The notes under the pieces are model-generated. The model saw only the letters and a program-made list of their open reading frames with translations, searched no databases and was not told the origin of the DNA. From contig NZ_BJML01000007.1 of NCBI RefSeq assembly GCF_006539145.1, positions 124,001 to 188,000 of the forward strand: 64,000 bases of DNA. Direction: 5' to 3'. Origin of the DNA: Microbacterium testaceum. GTDB lineage: Bacteria > Actinomycetota > Actinomycetes > Actinomycetales > Microbacteriaceae. This document shows, in pieces, positions 41,217 to 48,604 of the stretch. Positions within the stretch are counted from its first letter, which is position 1. Every line of letters begins with the position of its first letter. The translations under genes were made by a program, and so were the position numbers.

Positions 41217-41243
41217 GGAACCCGACATGCCACGACGAGCGTC
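41217..41243 (+). promoter_or_regulatory. Candidate ECF promoter, GGAACC-N17-CGTC
   Basis: GGAACC (41217-41222) and CGTC (41240-41243) are 17 bp apart upstream of the ECF sigma gene. This resembles SigE/SigR-type actinobacterial promoters and suggests the sigma factor transcribes its own operon. Confidence 0.55.
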
Positions 41244-41354
41244 CTCCCGTCAAGATCCCGGGGTGTTCCGACCTCGGGGTGTTTCGCTATGTGGACGGAC
41301 TCGATTCGTGAACTGTCACGGCTCGAGACGGAACGATTGCCGACAGGAATCTCG

Positions 41355-41897
41355 ATGCCCTCTTTGACCTCCGCCACCGACGCGTTCCTCGCGTCGCGCG
41401 CGGCCGACGGCGATCAGCTCGCTTTCGGGGTGCTGGTGCGTCGGCATGCGCCGTTCCTCGTCGCCTTCGCGACCCGGCTGACCGGCTCGCGGGCCGACGC
41501 CGACGATTGCGTCCAAGAGGCGCTGATCACGGCGTGGCGACGTCTGCCCGATCTCACGGATCCCGAGAAGGTGCGAAGCTGGCTCACGACCATCGTGTCG
41601 CGCAAGGCCACCGACCGTCTCCGCTCTCGAAAGATCTCGGAAGAGATCGACGAGGAGATGGTCTCGGGACGAGACGACCCGGAACGCGCGGTCGTGGCGA
41701 GCTCGCAGATGGACGCGCTCAAGAAGGTCCTCGGCGAGCTCTCGGAGGAACTCCGCGTCGTCTGGGTGCTGCGCGAGGTCGGTGGTCACAGCTACGACGA
41801 GATCGCCGTCGAGGTGGGCGAATCGGCCGCCACGGTGCGCGGGCGTCTCGCCCGGGCGAGGAGAACGGTGCTGGAACGCATGGAGGAGTGGAGGTGA
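41355..41897 (+). CDS. ECF-type RNA polymerase sigma factor
   Basis: A 180-residue sigma factor. Region 2 covers about 20-90 (QLAFGVLVRRHAPFLVAFATRLTGSRADADDCVQEALITAWRRLPDL) and region 4 about 120-175 (LGELSEELRVVWVLREVGGHSYDEIAVEVGESAATVRGRLARARR). AGGAA before the ATG at 41355 favours this start over the in-frame ATG at 41289. It is coupled (GTGA) to a Gls24-like gene, a pairing often seen in actinobacterial envelope-stress operons. No anti-sigma gene is adjacent. Confidence 0.86.
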   Translation: MPSLTSATDAFLASRAADGDQLAFGVLVRRHAPFLVAFATRLTGSRADADDCVQEALITAWRRLPDLTDPEKVRSWLTTIVSRKATDRLRSRKISEEIDEEMVSGRDDPERAVVASSQMDALKKVLGELSEELRVVWVLREVGGHSYDEIAVEVGESAATVRGRLARARRTVLERMEEWR

Positions 41898-42475
41898 CCC
41901 CAGTGAGCGAGAACAACGACGACATCGGCGGGTCGGGCTACTCCCTCGAGGACCTCTCGGCGTACCTCGACCGCGGACGCATCCCCCGGATCCCCGCCGT
42001 CGAGCGCAACGCGGAGTGCCAGGCGATCCTGGCATCGATGGAGCGGATGGGCCGACTGTCCCGCGAGATCGTGGAGGAGCAGGCGACCGAGCCGCTCTCG
42101 GAATCCTGGTACGACAGCATCATGCGCGAGGTCATGCGCGAGTTCCGAGCCGGACGCGACATCCCCCTCGCGCGCGCCGACGACGGAACCGAACTGGTGG
42201 TGACCGAGGGTGCGCTCTACGAGTTGATCCGCGCGGTCGGAGACGGCATCGACGGGCTGCTGGTGGGTCGGGTGCGACTCGACCAGCCCGAGCCCGACGC
42301 CCCTCTCGACGTGCGTGTGAGCGTCAGCGTGCGCTTCGGCCGCGCGATGAACATCGCGGTCGACGAGATGCGGAACGGCATCCGCGCGGCCATCGAACGA
42401 CACGGCGACCTTCGGGTCGGACGGGTGGACGTCACCGTCGGCGACGTGCACCTCGATGAGGGGGAACACTCATGA
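41894..42475 (+). CDS. Asp23/Gls24-like envelope stress protein
   Basis: A 193-residue acidic protein. The N-terminal half (YSLEDLSAYLDRGRIPRI, AILASMERMGRLSREIVEEQ) is helical, and the C-terminal half (about 105-190) contains LVVTEGALYELIRAVGDGIDGLLVGRVRL and RVSVSVRFGRAMNIAVDEMRNGI, which follow the Asp23/Gls24 (DUF322) pattern. Such proteins sit at the membrane and contribute to envelope stress tolerance. The GTG at 41894 overlaps the sigma stop by 4 bp. GTG at 41903 is an alternative. The next small gene overlaps by ATGA. Confidence 0.75.
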   Translation: MTPVSENNDDIGGSGYSLEDLSAYLDRGRIPRIPAVERNAECQAILASMERMGRLSREIVEEQATEPLSESWYDSIMREVMREFRAGRDIPLARADDGTELVVTEGALYELIRAVGDGIDGLLVGRVRLDQPEPDAPLDVRVSVSVRFGRAMNIAVDEMRNGIRAAIERHGDLRVGRVDVTVGDVHLDEGEHS

Positions 42476-42792
42476 CGACCATCTCCGCGGCAGAACTCGC
42501 ACCGCGCATCGACCTGGCCGTGACCGCCGTCGAGGGGGTGCGCGAGTGCTATTCGGCGCGTCCGGTCGTGGCCCGCGCCGTCGAGCATCTGACCGACGTC
42601 GAGGGCTCGCTCGCCGACGTCGACGACGCTGCCGGCACTCGCGCCGTCACGGTCTGCATCGGTGTCTCGTCGGAGGACGACGCGGCCGTGGTGGCCGCCG
42701 CCGTCGCGACGGCCGCCCGCGGAGCCGGCGAGGACGACATCCCGTCCTCGGTGCGCGTCCGCGTGGCGCGCCTGATCGCTCCGCGCTCCTGA
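42472..42792 (+). CDS. Small Gls24-operon protein (106 aa)
   Basis: A 106-residue protein with no signal peptide. The pattern TISAAELAPRIDLAVTAVEGVRECYSARP followed by RAVTVCIGVSSEDDAAVVAAAVATAARG suggests an alternating helix/strand fold that may be related to Gls24-like folds. It is coupled by ATGA (42472-42475) to the Gls24-like gene and ends the operon. I know no experimental function. Confidence 0.65.
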   Translation: MTTISAAELAPRIDLAVTAVEGVRECYSARPVVARAVEHLTDVEGSLADVDDAAGTRAVTVCIGVSSEDDAAVVAAAVATAARGAGEDDIPSSVRVRVARLIAPRS

Positions 42793-42864
42793 GGAGCGTC
42801 CCGGCCGAGGGAAGGGAGAACCGGCTTACCCTGGAGGCACCGCCCACTCGTCCCCGGAGGCCGA

Positions 42865-43713
42865 ATGTCCACGCCGCCCGTCATCGCCGTCACCGGATCC
42901 ACCGGAGCCGTAGGGGGTCGGGTCGCGCGTGACCTCGCCGCCCGCGGCATCCCCCAGCGTCTGCTCGTCCGCGACGTTTCGCGTGCCCCCTCGCTCGAGG
43001 GAGCCGAGGTGCACGTCGCCCGATATTCCGACGCGGATGCCGCCCGCGCGGCGCTTCAGGGGGTCGAGACGCTCTTCATGGTGTCGGCTTCCGAGACGGC
43101 CGACCGCGTCGAGCACCATCGCACCTTCGTCGAGGCGGCCGCGGCCGCGGGGGTGCGCTCGATCGTCTACACCTCGTTCTTCGCCGCTGCCCCGGACGCC
43201 GTCTTCACGCTGGGGCGCGATCACGCCGCCACCGAGGACATCATCCGCGCCTCGGGCATGAGGTACACCTTCCTCCGCGACAACTTCTACATGGACATGA
43301 TGGAGCTCTTCGCCGGAGACGACGGGGTCATCCGGGGCCCCGCCGGGGACGGCCGCTGTTCTCTCGTCTCGCGTGCCGACGTGGCGGCCACGGCGGTCGC
43401 GGTGCTGCTCGATCCCGCAGCGCACGCCGACGCGTCGTACGACCTCACCGGGCCCGAGGCCCTGACTCTCGCCGAGGTCGCCGAGAAGATCTCGGCGGTG
43501 CGCGGGCACCGGGTGCGTTTCGTCGACGAGACGGTCGACGAGGCGTATGCCTCGCGCGCGGCGTTCGGGGCCCCACGGTGGCAGGTCGATGCGTGGGTGA
43601 GCACGTACACCTCGATCGCGAGCGGCGACCAAGCCGCCGTCTCGCACGACGTCGAGCGCGTCACAGGTCGCCCCGCCCAGAGTTTCGAGGAGTTTCTCGG
43701 CGCCGTGTCGTGA
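42865..43713 (+). CDS. NmrA/HSCARG-type NAD(P)-binding SDR
   Basis: A 282-residue atypical SDR. AVTGSTGAVGGRVARDLAARG at 9-29 binds NADP, and YTSFFAAAPDAVFTLGRDHAATEDIIRASGMRYTFLRDNFYMD is typical of the NmrA/QOR2-like group, which lacks the normal YxxxK and senses redox cofactors or reduces quinones. GGAGG lies before the ATG. It is a single gene before the transsulfuration operon promoter. Confidence 0.83.
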   Translation: MSTPPVIAVTGSTGAVGGRVARDLAARGIPQRLLVRDVSRAPSLEGAEVHVARYSDADAARAALQGVETLFMVSASETADRVEHHRTFVEAAAAAGVRSIVYTSFFAAAPDAVFTLGRDHAATEDIIRASGMRYTFLRDNFYMDMMELFAGDDGVIRGPAGDGRCSLVSRADVAATAVAVLLDPAAHADASYDLTGPEALTLAEVAEKISAVRGHRVRFVDETVDEAYASRAAFGAPRWQVDAWVSTYTSIASGDQAAVSHDVERVTGRPAQSFEEFLGAVS

Positions 43714-43728
43714 CCGGGAGTCCTCGGG

Positions 43729-43734
43729 TATGCT
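43729..43734 (+). promoter_or_regulatory. Leaderless -10 box TATGCT
   Basis: TATGCT ends six bases before GTG at 43741, the first codon of the cysteine uORF. A -35 element is not clear. Confidence 0.65.
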
Positions 43735-43740
43735 GACGGC

Positions 43741-43767
43741 GTGCTGACCTGTCGCTGTTGTCGCTGA
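43741..43767 (+). CDS. Cysteine-codon leader peptide (8 aa), probable attenuator uORF
   Basis: GTG starts six bases after the TATGCT box and encodes VLTCRCCR, three cysteines in eight residues, all as TGT codons that are uncommon in this high-GC DNA. It is leaderless and ends 73 bp before the CBS start. It closely resembles the leaderless polycysteine uORFs that act as cysteine-responsive attenuators in mycobacteria, and the downstream genes make cysteine and cystathionine. Confidence 0.7.
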   Translation: MLTCRCCR

Positions 43768-43802
43768 ACGCCCCGCGTTCCCTTTCGACGACCCCGTCAG
43801 CC

Positions 43803-43819
43803 GCGCCCGCACCGGGCGC
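43803..43819 (+). terminator. GC hairpin in the CBS leader, possible attenuator stem
   Basis: GCGCCCG (43803-43809) and CGGGCGC (43813-43819) form a 7-bp stem with a 3-base loop, 22 bp before the CBS start codon and 36 bp after the uORF stop. No T-run follows, so it might act by Rho or by masking the ribosome site rather than as an intrinsic terminator. Confidence 0.4.
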
Positions 43820-43840
43820 ACCAACCTTCAGGACTCCATC

Positions 43841-44845
43841 GTGCGTTACGCCCAGAGCGTCGCCGACCTCGTCGGCAACACCCCCCTCGTCCGCCTCTCC
43901 CGCGTCACCGACGGCATCGCCGCGACGGTCCTCGCGAAGATCGAGTACTTCAATCCCGGCGGGTCTGCGAAAGACCGCATCGCGGCCAACATCGTCGACG
44001 CCGCGGAGCGCGACGGTCTGCTCCAACCGGGCGGAGTGATCGTGGAGCCGACCAGCGGCAACACCGGAGTGGGGCTCGCGCTCATCGCGCAGCAGCGCGG
44101 CTACCGGTGCGTCTTCGTCGTTCCCGACAAGGTCGCCGAGGACAAGCGGGCGGTGCTGCGCGCCTACGGCGCCGAGGTCGTCGTCACACCGACGAACGTC
44201 GAGCCCGACGACCCGAACTCGTACTACAGCGTGTCCGACCGCCTCGTCCGCGAGATCCCCGGCGCCTTCAAGCCCAACCAGTACGCCAACCCGAACGGCC
44301 CGCGCAGCCACTACGAGACCACCGGTCCCGAGATCTGGCGCGACACCGACGGCCGACTCACGCACTTCGTCGCCGGCGTCGGCACGGGCGGCACGATCAG
44401 CGGTACCGGCCGCTACCTGCGCGAGGTCGCGGGTTCGGCCGTGCGCATCGTCGGGGTCGATCCGGTCGGCTCGATCTACTCGGGCGGCGACATCCACGGC
44501 TACGACGTCGAGGGCGTCGGCGAGGACTTCTGGCCTCCCGCGTTCGACCCCTCCCTCGTCGACGGCTACGAACGCGTCTCGGATGCCGAGTCCTTCGCCA
44601 TGACCCGTCGCCTCGCCCGCGAGGAGGGCCTGCTCGTCGGCGGCTCCAGCGGAATGGCCGTGGTCGGAGCTCTCCGCGTCGCACGGGATCTCCCCGCCGA
44701 CGCCGTGGTCGTCGTCGTCCTGCCCGACCACGGTCGCGGTTACCTGAGCAAGATCTTCGACGACGACTGGATGATCGAGCGCGGCTACGACGTTGCACCC
44801 GTGGCATCCCTTCTCCCGACCCCCTCCGAGGAGCACTCCGCATGA
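43841..44845 (+). CDS. Cystathionine beta-synthase-type PLP enzyme
   Basis: A 334-residue fold-type II PLP enzyme. The PLP lysine is K44 in NPGGSAKDRIA, and PTSGNTG at 70-76 binds the phosphate. VGTGGTISGTGRYLRE lies mid-protein. It lacks the C-terminal CBS (Bateman) pair of the eukaryotic enzyme. The overlap with a cystathionine gamma-synthase-family gene favours cystathionine beta-synthase (serine + homocysteine) over plain cysteine synthase, but O-acetylserine use is possible. GTG start, AGGA upstream. Confidence 0.85.
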   Translation: MRYAQSVADLVGNTPLVRLSRVTDGIAATVLAKIEYFNPGGSAKDRIAANIVDAAERDGLLQPGGVIVEPTSGNTGVGLALIAQQRGYRCVFVVPDKVAEDKRAVLRAYGAEVVVTPTNVEPDDPNSYYSVSDRLVREIPGAFKPNQYANPNGPRSHYETTGPEIWRDTDGRLTHFVAGVGTGGTISGTGRYLREVAGSAVRIVGVDPVGSIYSGGDIHGYDVEGVGEDFWPPAFDPSLVDGYERVSDAESFAMTRRLAREEGLLVGGSSGMAVVGALRVARDLPADAVVVVVLPDHGRGYLSKIFDDDWMIERGYDVAPVASLLPTPSEEHSA

Positions 44846-46002
44846 GCACCCATGACGCCGCCCGCGGCTTCGACAGCCTCGCCGTCCACGCGGGACAGGC
44901 GCCCGACGAGACCACCGGCGCGGTCATCCCGCCGATCCACGTCTCGACGACCTACGCGCAGGACGGCATCGGCGGCCTTCGCGGCGGCTACGAGTACGGC
45001 CGCAGCGGCAACCCCACGCGCACCGCCCTCGAGACGCAGATCGCCGCCCTCGAGGGGGGAACGCGCGCGCTGTCGTTCGCCTCGGGTCTCGCGGGCGAGG
45101 ATGCCCTGCTGCGCGCCGCCCTCGTCCCGGGTGACGAGGTCCTCCTCGGCAACGACGTCTACGGCGGTACCTACCGTCTGCTCGCGCGGGTGCTGGGGCC
45201 GTGGGGCGTGAAGCTGCGCGTCGTGGACATGAGCGATCTGGATGCCGTGGCCGCCGCCATCGCGGAGCATGCGCCGCGGATGGTGTGGGTCGAGACCCCC
45301 AGCAACCCCATGCTGCGGATCACCGACATCGCGGGTCTCGCCCGACTCGGTCACGAGGCCGGCGCGATCGTCGTGGTCGACAACACCTTCGCCTCGCCCG
45401 CTCTGCAGCGGCCGCTGTCGCTCGGTGCCGACGTCGTCGTGCACTCCGCGACGAAGTACCTCGGCGGGCACAGCGATGTCGTGGGCGGAGCGCTGGCCTT
45501 CGCCGACGCGGCGCTCGCCGAGAAGGTGCAGTTTCTGCAGTTCGCGGCGGGCGCGGTGTCGGGTCCCTTCGACGCGTACCTGACCACGCGCGGTATCAAG
45601 ACGCTCGCCGTGCGCATGCAGCGCCACAGCTCGAACGCGCAGGCCGTCGCCGAGCATCTCGCCGGGCACGATCGGGTCGCGCAGGTCTACTATCCCGGTC
45701 TGCCCTCGCACCCCGGGCACGAGCTGGCGGCGCGCCAGATGAGTGGCTTCGGCGGCATCGTCTCGCTCGCGCTCGCCGACGGCGCGGCCGCCCGCCGCTT
45801 CGCGGAGTCGACGCGTCTGTTCACTCTGGCGGAGTCGCTCGGCGGCGTCGAGTCGCTGGTGAACTACCCGGATGCCATGACCCACGCTTCCGTTCGCGGT
45901 ACCGAACTCGCGGTGCCCGACACCATCGTTCGCCTGTCGGTGGGTATCGAGTCGGTCGACGACCTCGTCGCCGACGTCGACCAGGCGCTCGCCGCGCTCT
46001 GA
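44842..46002 (+). CDS. Cystathionine gamma-synthase/lyase family enzyme
   Basis: A 386-residue Cys/Met metabolism PLP enzyme. YGRSGNPTR lies near residue 53, EGGTRALSFASGLAGEDALL near 74, and the PLP lysine is K205 in SATKYLGGHSDVVGG. Members include cystathionine gamma-synthase (MetB) and gamma-lyase, which the sequence alone does not separate. It overlaps CBS by ATGA, so the two make a transsulfuration operon. The direction (methionine to cysteine, if a lyase) would fit the cysteine attenuator upstream. Confidence 0.85.
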   Translation: MSTHDAARGFDSLAVHAGQAPDETTGAVIPPIHVSTTYAQDGIGGLRGGYEYGRSGNPTRTALETQIAALEGGTRALSFASGLAGEDALLRAALVPGDEVLLGNDVYGGTYRLLARVLGPWGVKLRVVDMSDLDAVAAAIAEHAPRMVWVETPSNPMLRITDIAGLARLGHEAGAIVVVDNTFASPALQRPLSLGADVVVHSATKYLGGHSDVVGGALAFADAALAEKVQFLQFAAGAVSGPFDAYLTTRGIKTLAVRMQRHSSNAQAVAEHLAGHDRVAQVYYPGLPSHPGHELAARQMSGFGGIVSLALADGAAARRFAESTRLFTLAESLGGVESLVNYPDAMTHASVRGTELAVPDTIVRLSVGIESVDDLVADVDQALAAL

Positions 46003-46038
46003 GCGCGACCGCCTCCCCGCGTCCCTGTCTTCGCACGC

Positions 46039-46214
46039 GCCCGGCTCCGCGTGTGCCCGGCTCCGCGTGTGCCCGGCTTCGTGTGTGCCCGGCTCCGCGT
46101 GTGCCCGGCTCCGCGTGTGCCCGGCTTCGTGTGTGCCCGGCTTCGTGTGTGCCCGGCTCCGCGTGTGCCCGGCTCCGTGTGTGCCTGGCTCCGTGTGTGC
46201 CTGGCCCGGCGTGC
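46039..46214 (+). repeat. 16-bp tandem repeat (minisatellite), about 11 copies
   Basis: The unit GCCCGGCTCCGCGTGT repeats head to tail from 46039 to about 46198 with T/C variants, plus a degenerate last copy to 46214. A 16-bp period is not a multiple of three, so it is non-coding. It fills most of the 340-bp space after the CGS gene. Confidence 0.93.
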
Positions 46215-46246
46215 GCCTGCCGTCGGCGACGCGCTGGCCCGGTACT

Positions 46247-46319
46247 CACGCATAAACGCGATCCGCGCCCATAAACGCGTGTAGAGAGCGTTTACGAGCG
46301 CGGATCGCGTTTATGCGTG
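46247..46319. repeat. Large perfect palindrome with inner hairpin
   Basis: A perfect 22-bp stem pairs 46247-46268 with 46298-46319. The 29-bp loop contains an inner TAAACGC/GCGTTTA stem. ATAAACGCG occurs twice on the 5' side. It lies between convergent genes and could be a transcription end, a REP-like element or a protein site. Confidence 0.9.
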
Positions 46320-46342
46320 TCCTGCGGCCGGGGGTGGAAAGG

Positions 46343-46978
46343 TCAGCGCGCGGCGCGGGCCAGGTTCTGCGCGAGTTCGTCGGCGTTCTGGCGTACGACG
46401 TAGGCGGGCTGGTCGCGCTCGACGCGCCAGCTCTCGCTGAGGGGGCCGACGTTGACGGTGTCGAAACCGAACTCGTCGTAGATACGGGTCACGAGGGCGA
46501 CGGCCTCGTCGGAATCGCTCGAGGTGGCGAGAGCACGACGGTTCTCGGAGCCGGCGGGAGCGCCGTCGGTCAGGATGTCCGCGGCGGGGATGTGATTGAA
46601 CGCCTTCACGACGGTCGACTCGGGCAGGTGCTCCTGCAGCATCTGCGACGTGGTGGTCTTCTTCTCGTCGAGAGCGGCGATGTGGCCGTCGCGCTCGAAG
46701 TAGTAGTTGTTGGTGTCGAGCACGGTCTTGCCGGCGAGAGGAGCGGCGGGCACGGCGTCGATCGCCTTCAGCGGGACGGTGACCACGACGATGTCGCCGG
46801 CCTCCGCGGCATCCTGTGCCGTGGCGGCGCGCGCCTTGTCGCCCACCTCGGCGACGAGGTCGGCGAGGGTCTCCGGTCCGCGGGAGTTCGCGATCACGAC
46901 GTCGTAGCCGTTCTTCGCGAAGCCCTTGGCGAGGGCCGAGCCGATGTGTCCTGCTCCGATGATTCCTACGGTTGTCAT
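46343..46978 (-). CDS. NADPH-dependent F420 reductase-like oxidoreductase
   Basis: A 211-residue dinucleotide-binding protein. The N-terminal TTVGIIGAGHIGSALAKGFAKNGYDVVIANSRGP is an NADP Rossmann motif, followed by DIVVVTVPLKAI, VLDTNNYYFERDG and KAFNHIPAADILTDG, as in the F420-dependent NADP reductase-like group. Many members outside archaea do not use F420. The start is ATG 46978. A 7-2-7 palindrome upstream is a possible HxlR-type regulatory site. It lies alone between the palindrome and the structured-RNA region. Confidence 0.82.
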   Translation of the reverse strand: MTTVGIIGAGHIGSALAKGFAKNGYDVVIANSRGPETLADLVAEVGDKARAATAQDAAEAGDIVVVTVPLKAIDAVPAAPLAGKTVLDTNNYYFERDGHIAALDEKKTTTSQMLQEHLPESTVVKAFNHIPAADILTDGAPAGSENRRALATSSDSDEAVALVTRIYDEFGFDTVNVGPLSESWRVERDQPAYVVRQNADELAQNLARAAR

Positions 46979-47031
46979 GCGAGTGCAGAACCGGTGCGCC
47001 CGCTCGCGCATTCCCGGGAGCGGTACCAAGA

Positions 47032-47047
47032 ATTCAGTGGACTGAAT
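47032..47047. promoter_or_regulatory. Palindrome ATTCAGT-GG-ACTGAAT upstream of the reductase
   Basis: A 7-2-7 dyad 54 bp upstream of the reductase start, within AT-richer DNA. The rest of the 340-bp gap holds the RNA candidate below. Likely an operator; its regulator is unknown. Confidence 0.55.
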
Positions 47048-47115
47048 AGCTAGCAGGATGAGTAATCGGTGTCAAGCGGTCCCGGCCCGGGAATGACGGG
47101 ATTTATCGTCATCTT

Positions 47116-47229
47116 GTCGCACCCTCACGCGAGTGGTCGCAGTCCGGTGTTCGGGTCACCGTCCTGCTTGACCTGTGAGGGCGACGGCCCCCGGTGGACG
47201 CGGCTTCGGACCACCGGGGGCCGCTTTCT
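47116..47229 (+). ncRNA. Candidate structured leader/ncRNA ending in an intrinsic terminator
   Basis: GTCGC-AC-CCTCAC (47116-47128) pairs with GTGAGGGCGAC (47175-47185) as a closing helix. Inside it GCGA/TCGC and GGTCA/TGACC can form two hairpins. A 13-bp GC stem (47185-47197 with 47211-47223) and a pyrimidine tail follow. There is no gene upstream for this terminator to serve, so it probably ends a small RNA or attenuates the TSUP gene at 47318. Confidence 0.5.
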
Positions 47230-47317
47230 TCTCCCGCCTCGTCCGGGTGGGGGGCGCACCGGTGGGACACTGGATGCCGGCGGGATCGGCCCCGCCCCGA
47301 CCCCGAGGAATCGCTTC

Positions 47318-48115
47318 GTGACGACCGCCATCCGCCCGCCCCGCACCGCCCGCTTCTACGCCGTCTGCGTCGGCGTGGGTCTGCTCGCGGGACTCATGTC
47401 GGGCCTGTTCGGCGTGGGCGGCGGCACGGTCATCGTTCCTCTGCTCGTGCTCCTGCTCGGCTTCGACCAGCGCCTCGGCGCGGGAACCTCTCTCGCCGCG
47501 ATCGTTCCCACGGCGTCGGTCGGTGTCATCACCTACGCCGTCGACGGGCACGTCGCATGGCTGCCGGCCCTCATCCTCGCAGCGGGGGCCGTGGGGGGAG
47601 CGCAGATCGGCACCTGGTTGCTGCCCAAGCTCTCGCAGACGGCCCTGCGCTGGGCCTTCGTGGCCTTCCTCCTCGCGGTGATCGTGAGCCTGTACTTCGT
47701 CATCCCCTCTCGCGACGCCGAGCTCGAACTCACCTGGATCACCGGCCCCGGGCTCGCGCTGCTCGGTGTGATCACCGGCATCCTGGCCGGGCTGCTCGGT
47801 GTCGGCGGCGGGATCATCGTCGTCCCCGCCCTGCTCCTGTTCTTCGGAACCAGCGACCTCGTCGCCAAGGGCACCTCGCTGCTCATGATGATCCCGACCG
47901 CGGTGTCGGGGACGGTCGGAAACCTCCGCCGGTCGAACGTCGACCTGCCGGCGGCGCTGTGCGTCGGGCTCGCGGCGTGCGCGACGACCGCCGTGGGCGC
48001 GCAGATCGCCAAGGCCGTCGACCCCTTCGTCGCCAACGTGTTGTTCTCGATCTTCCTCGTCTTCATCGCCTCGCAGATCGCGGTGAAGGCCGTGCGCGGT
48101 CGCCACCAGCGCTGA
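47318..48115 (+). CDS. TSUP (TauE/SafE) family anion transporter
   Basis: A 265-residue membrane protein with about eight hydrophobic segments in two repeats: GLLAGLMSGLFGVGGGTVIVPLLVLLLG near the start and GVITGILAGLLGVGGGIIVVPALLLFFG in the second half. TSUP proteins export sulfite or sulfonate-type anions. GAGGAA seven bases upstream supports GTG 47318. It follows the cysteine/transsulfuration locus and the candidate RNA leader, so a sulfur link is plausible but not proven. Confidence 0.85.
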   Translation: MTTAIRPPRTARFYAVCVGVGLLAGLMSGLFGVGGGTVIVPLLVLLLGFDQRLGAGTSLAAIVPTASVGVITYAVDGHVAWLPALILAAGAVGGAQIGTWLLPKLSQTALRWAFVAFLLAVIVSLYFVIPSRDAELELTWITGPGLALLGVITGILAGLLGVGGGIIVVPALLLFFGTSDLVAKGTSLLMMIPTAVSGTVGNLRRSNVDLPAALCVGLAACATTAVGAQIAKAVDPFVANVLFSIFLVFIASQIAVKAVRGRHQR

Positions 48116-48142
48116 CACCCCCGGTCTCACGGGCCCGCTCGG

Positions 48143-48148
48143 TAGACT
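48143..48148 (+). promoter_or_regulatory. Leaderless -10 box TAGACT
   Basis: TAGACT ends six bases before GTG at 48155. Confidence 0.55.
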
Positions 48149-48154
48149 GGGGGA

Positions 48155-48604
48155 GTGCCCGTGAACCCCGAACTCGTCGGTCGAGTCTTCCCGCCGACCG
48201 CTCCCTATCTGGTCGGCCGCGAGAAGGTGCGTGAGTTCGCCCGCGCCGTCTTCGCCGACGCCCCGCAGCACTCCGACCCCGAGGCCGCCCGCGCCCTCGG
48301 GTACACCGACGTGGTGGCGCCGCCGACCTTCGCGATGGTCGTCCAAGACCTCGCGCTCCAGCAGCTGCTCGCCGAGCCCGACTCGGGCATCGAGCTCTCG
48401 CGTCTCGTGCACGCGGAGCAGCGCTTCCGGTACACGCGCCCGATCGTCGCGGGCGACGAACTCGTCGCGACGCAGTCGGTCACCGGCATCCGCACCATGG
48501 GCGGCAACGCCATGATCACGAGCGAGGCCGAGATCGTGGATGCCGACGGCGCCCACGTCGTGACCACCACCAGTGTCCTCCTCGCCGGGGAGGCCGGAGC
48601 ATGA
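48155..48604 (+). CDS. HadA-type (3R)-hydroxyacyl dehydratase subunit
   Basis: A 149-residue single hotdog domain of the FAS1-like dehydratase family. NPELVGRVFPPTAPYLVGREKVREFARAV and APPTFAMVVQDLALQQLL with ELSRLVHAEQRFRYTRPIVAGDEL follow the HadA pattern. The catalytic D/H pair is in the partner HadB. Together they dehydrate 3-hydroxyacyl-ACP in FAS-II-type synthesis. It overlaps hadB by ATGA and is read from a leaderless promoter. Confidence 0.83.
   Translation: MPVNPELVGRVFPPTAPYLVGREKVREFARAVFADAPQHSDPEAARALGYTDVVAPPTFAMVVQDLALQQLLAEPDSGIELSRLVHAEQRFRYTRPIVAGDELVATQSVTGIRTMGGNAMITSEAEIVDADGAHVVTTTSVLLAGEAGA

Noticed and set aside
41289..41354. ATG at 41289 as the ECF sigma start
   Set aside because: It gives a 22-residue extension before region 2 and lacks a ribosome site, whereas AGGAA precedes the ATG at 41355. 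Not fully excluded.
43730..43747. ATG mini-ORF MLTAC as the leader peptide
   Set aside because: Its ATG lies within the -10 box, so a transcript starting near 43741 would not contain it. The GTG frame with three TGT codons is a better fit.
46039..46214. CRISPR-like array
   Set aside because: The units are head-to-tail 16-mers without spacers, and no cas gene is present, so it is a minisatellite.
45821..46253. Cysteine- or arginine-rich repeat protein in the minisatellite
   Set aside because: The 16-bp period is not a multiple of three, so any peptide repeat is a by-product. No ribosome site or conserved start exists.
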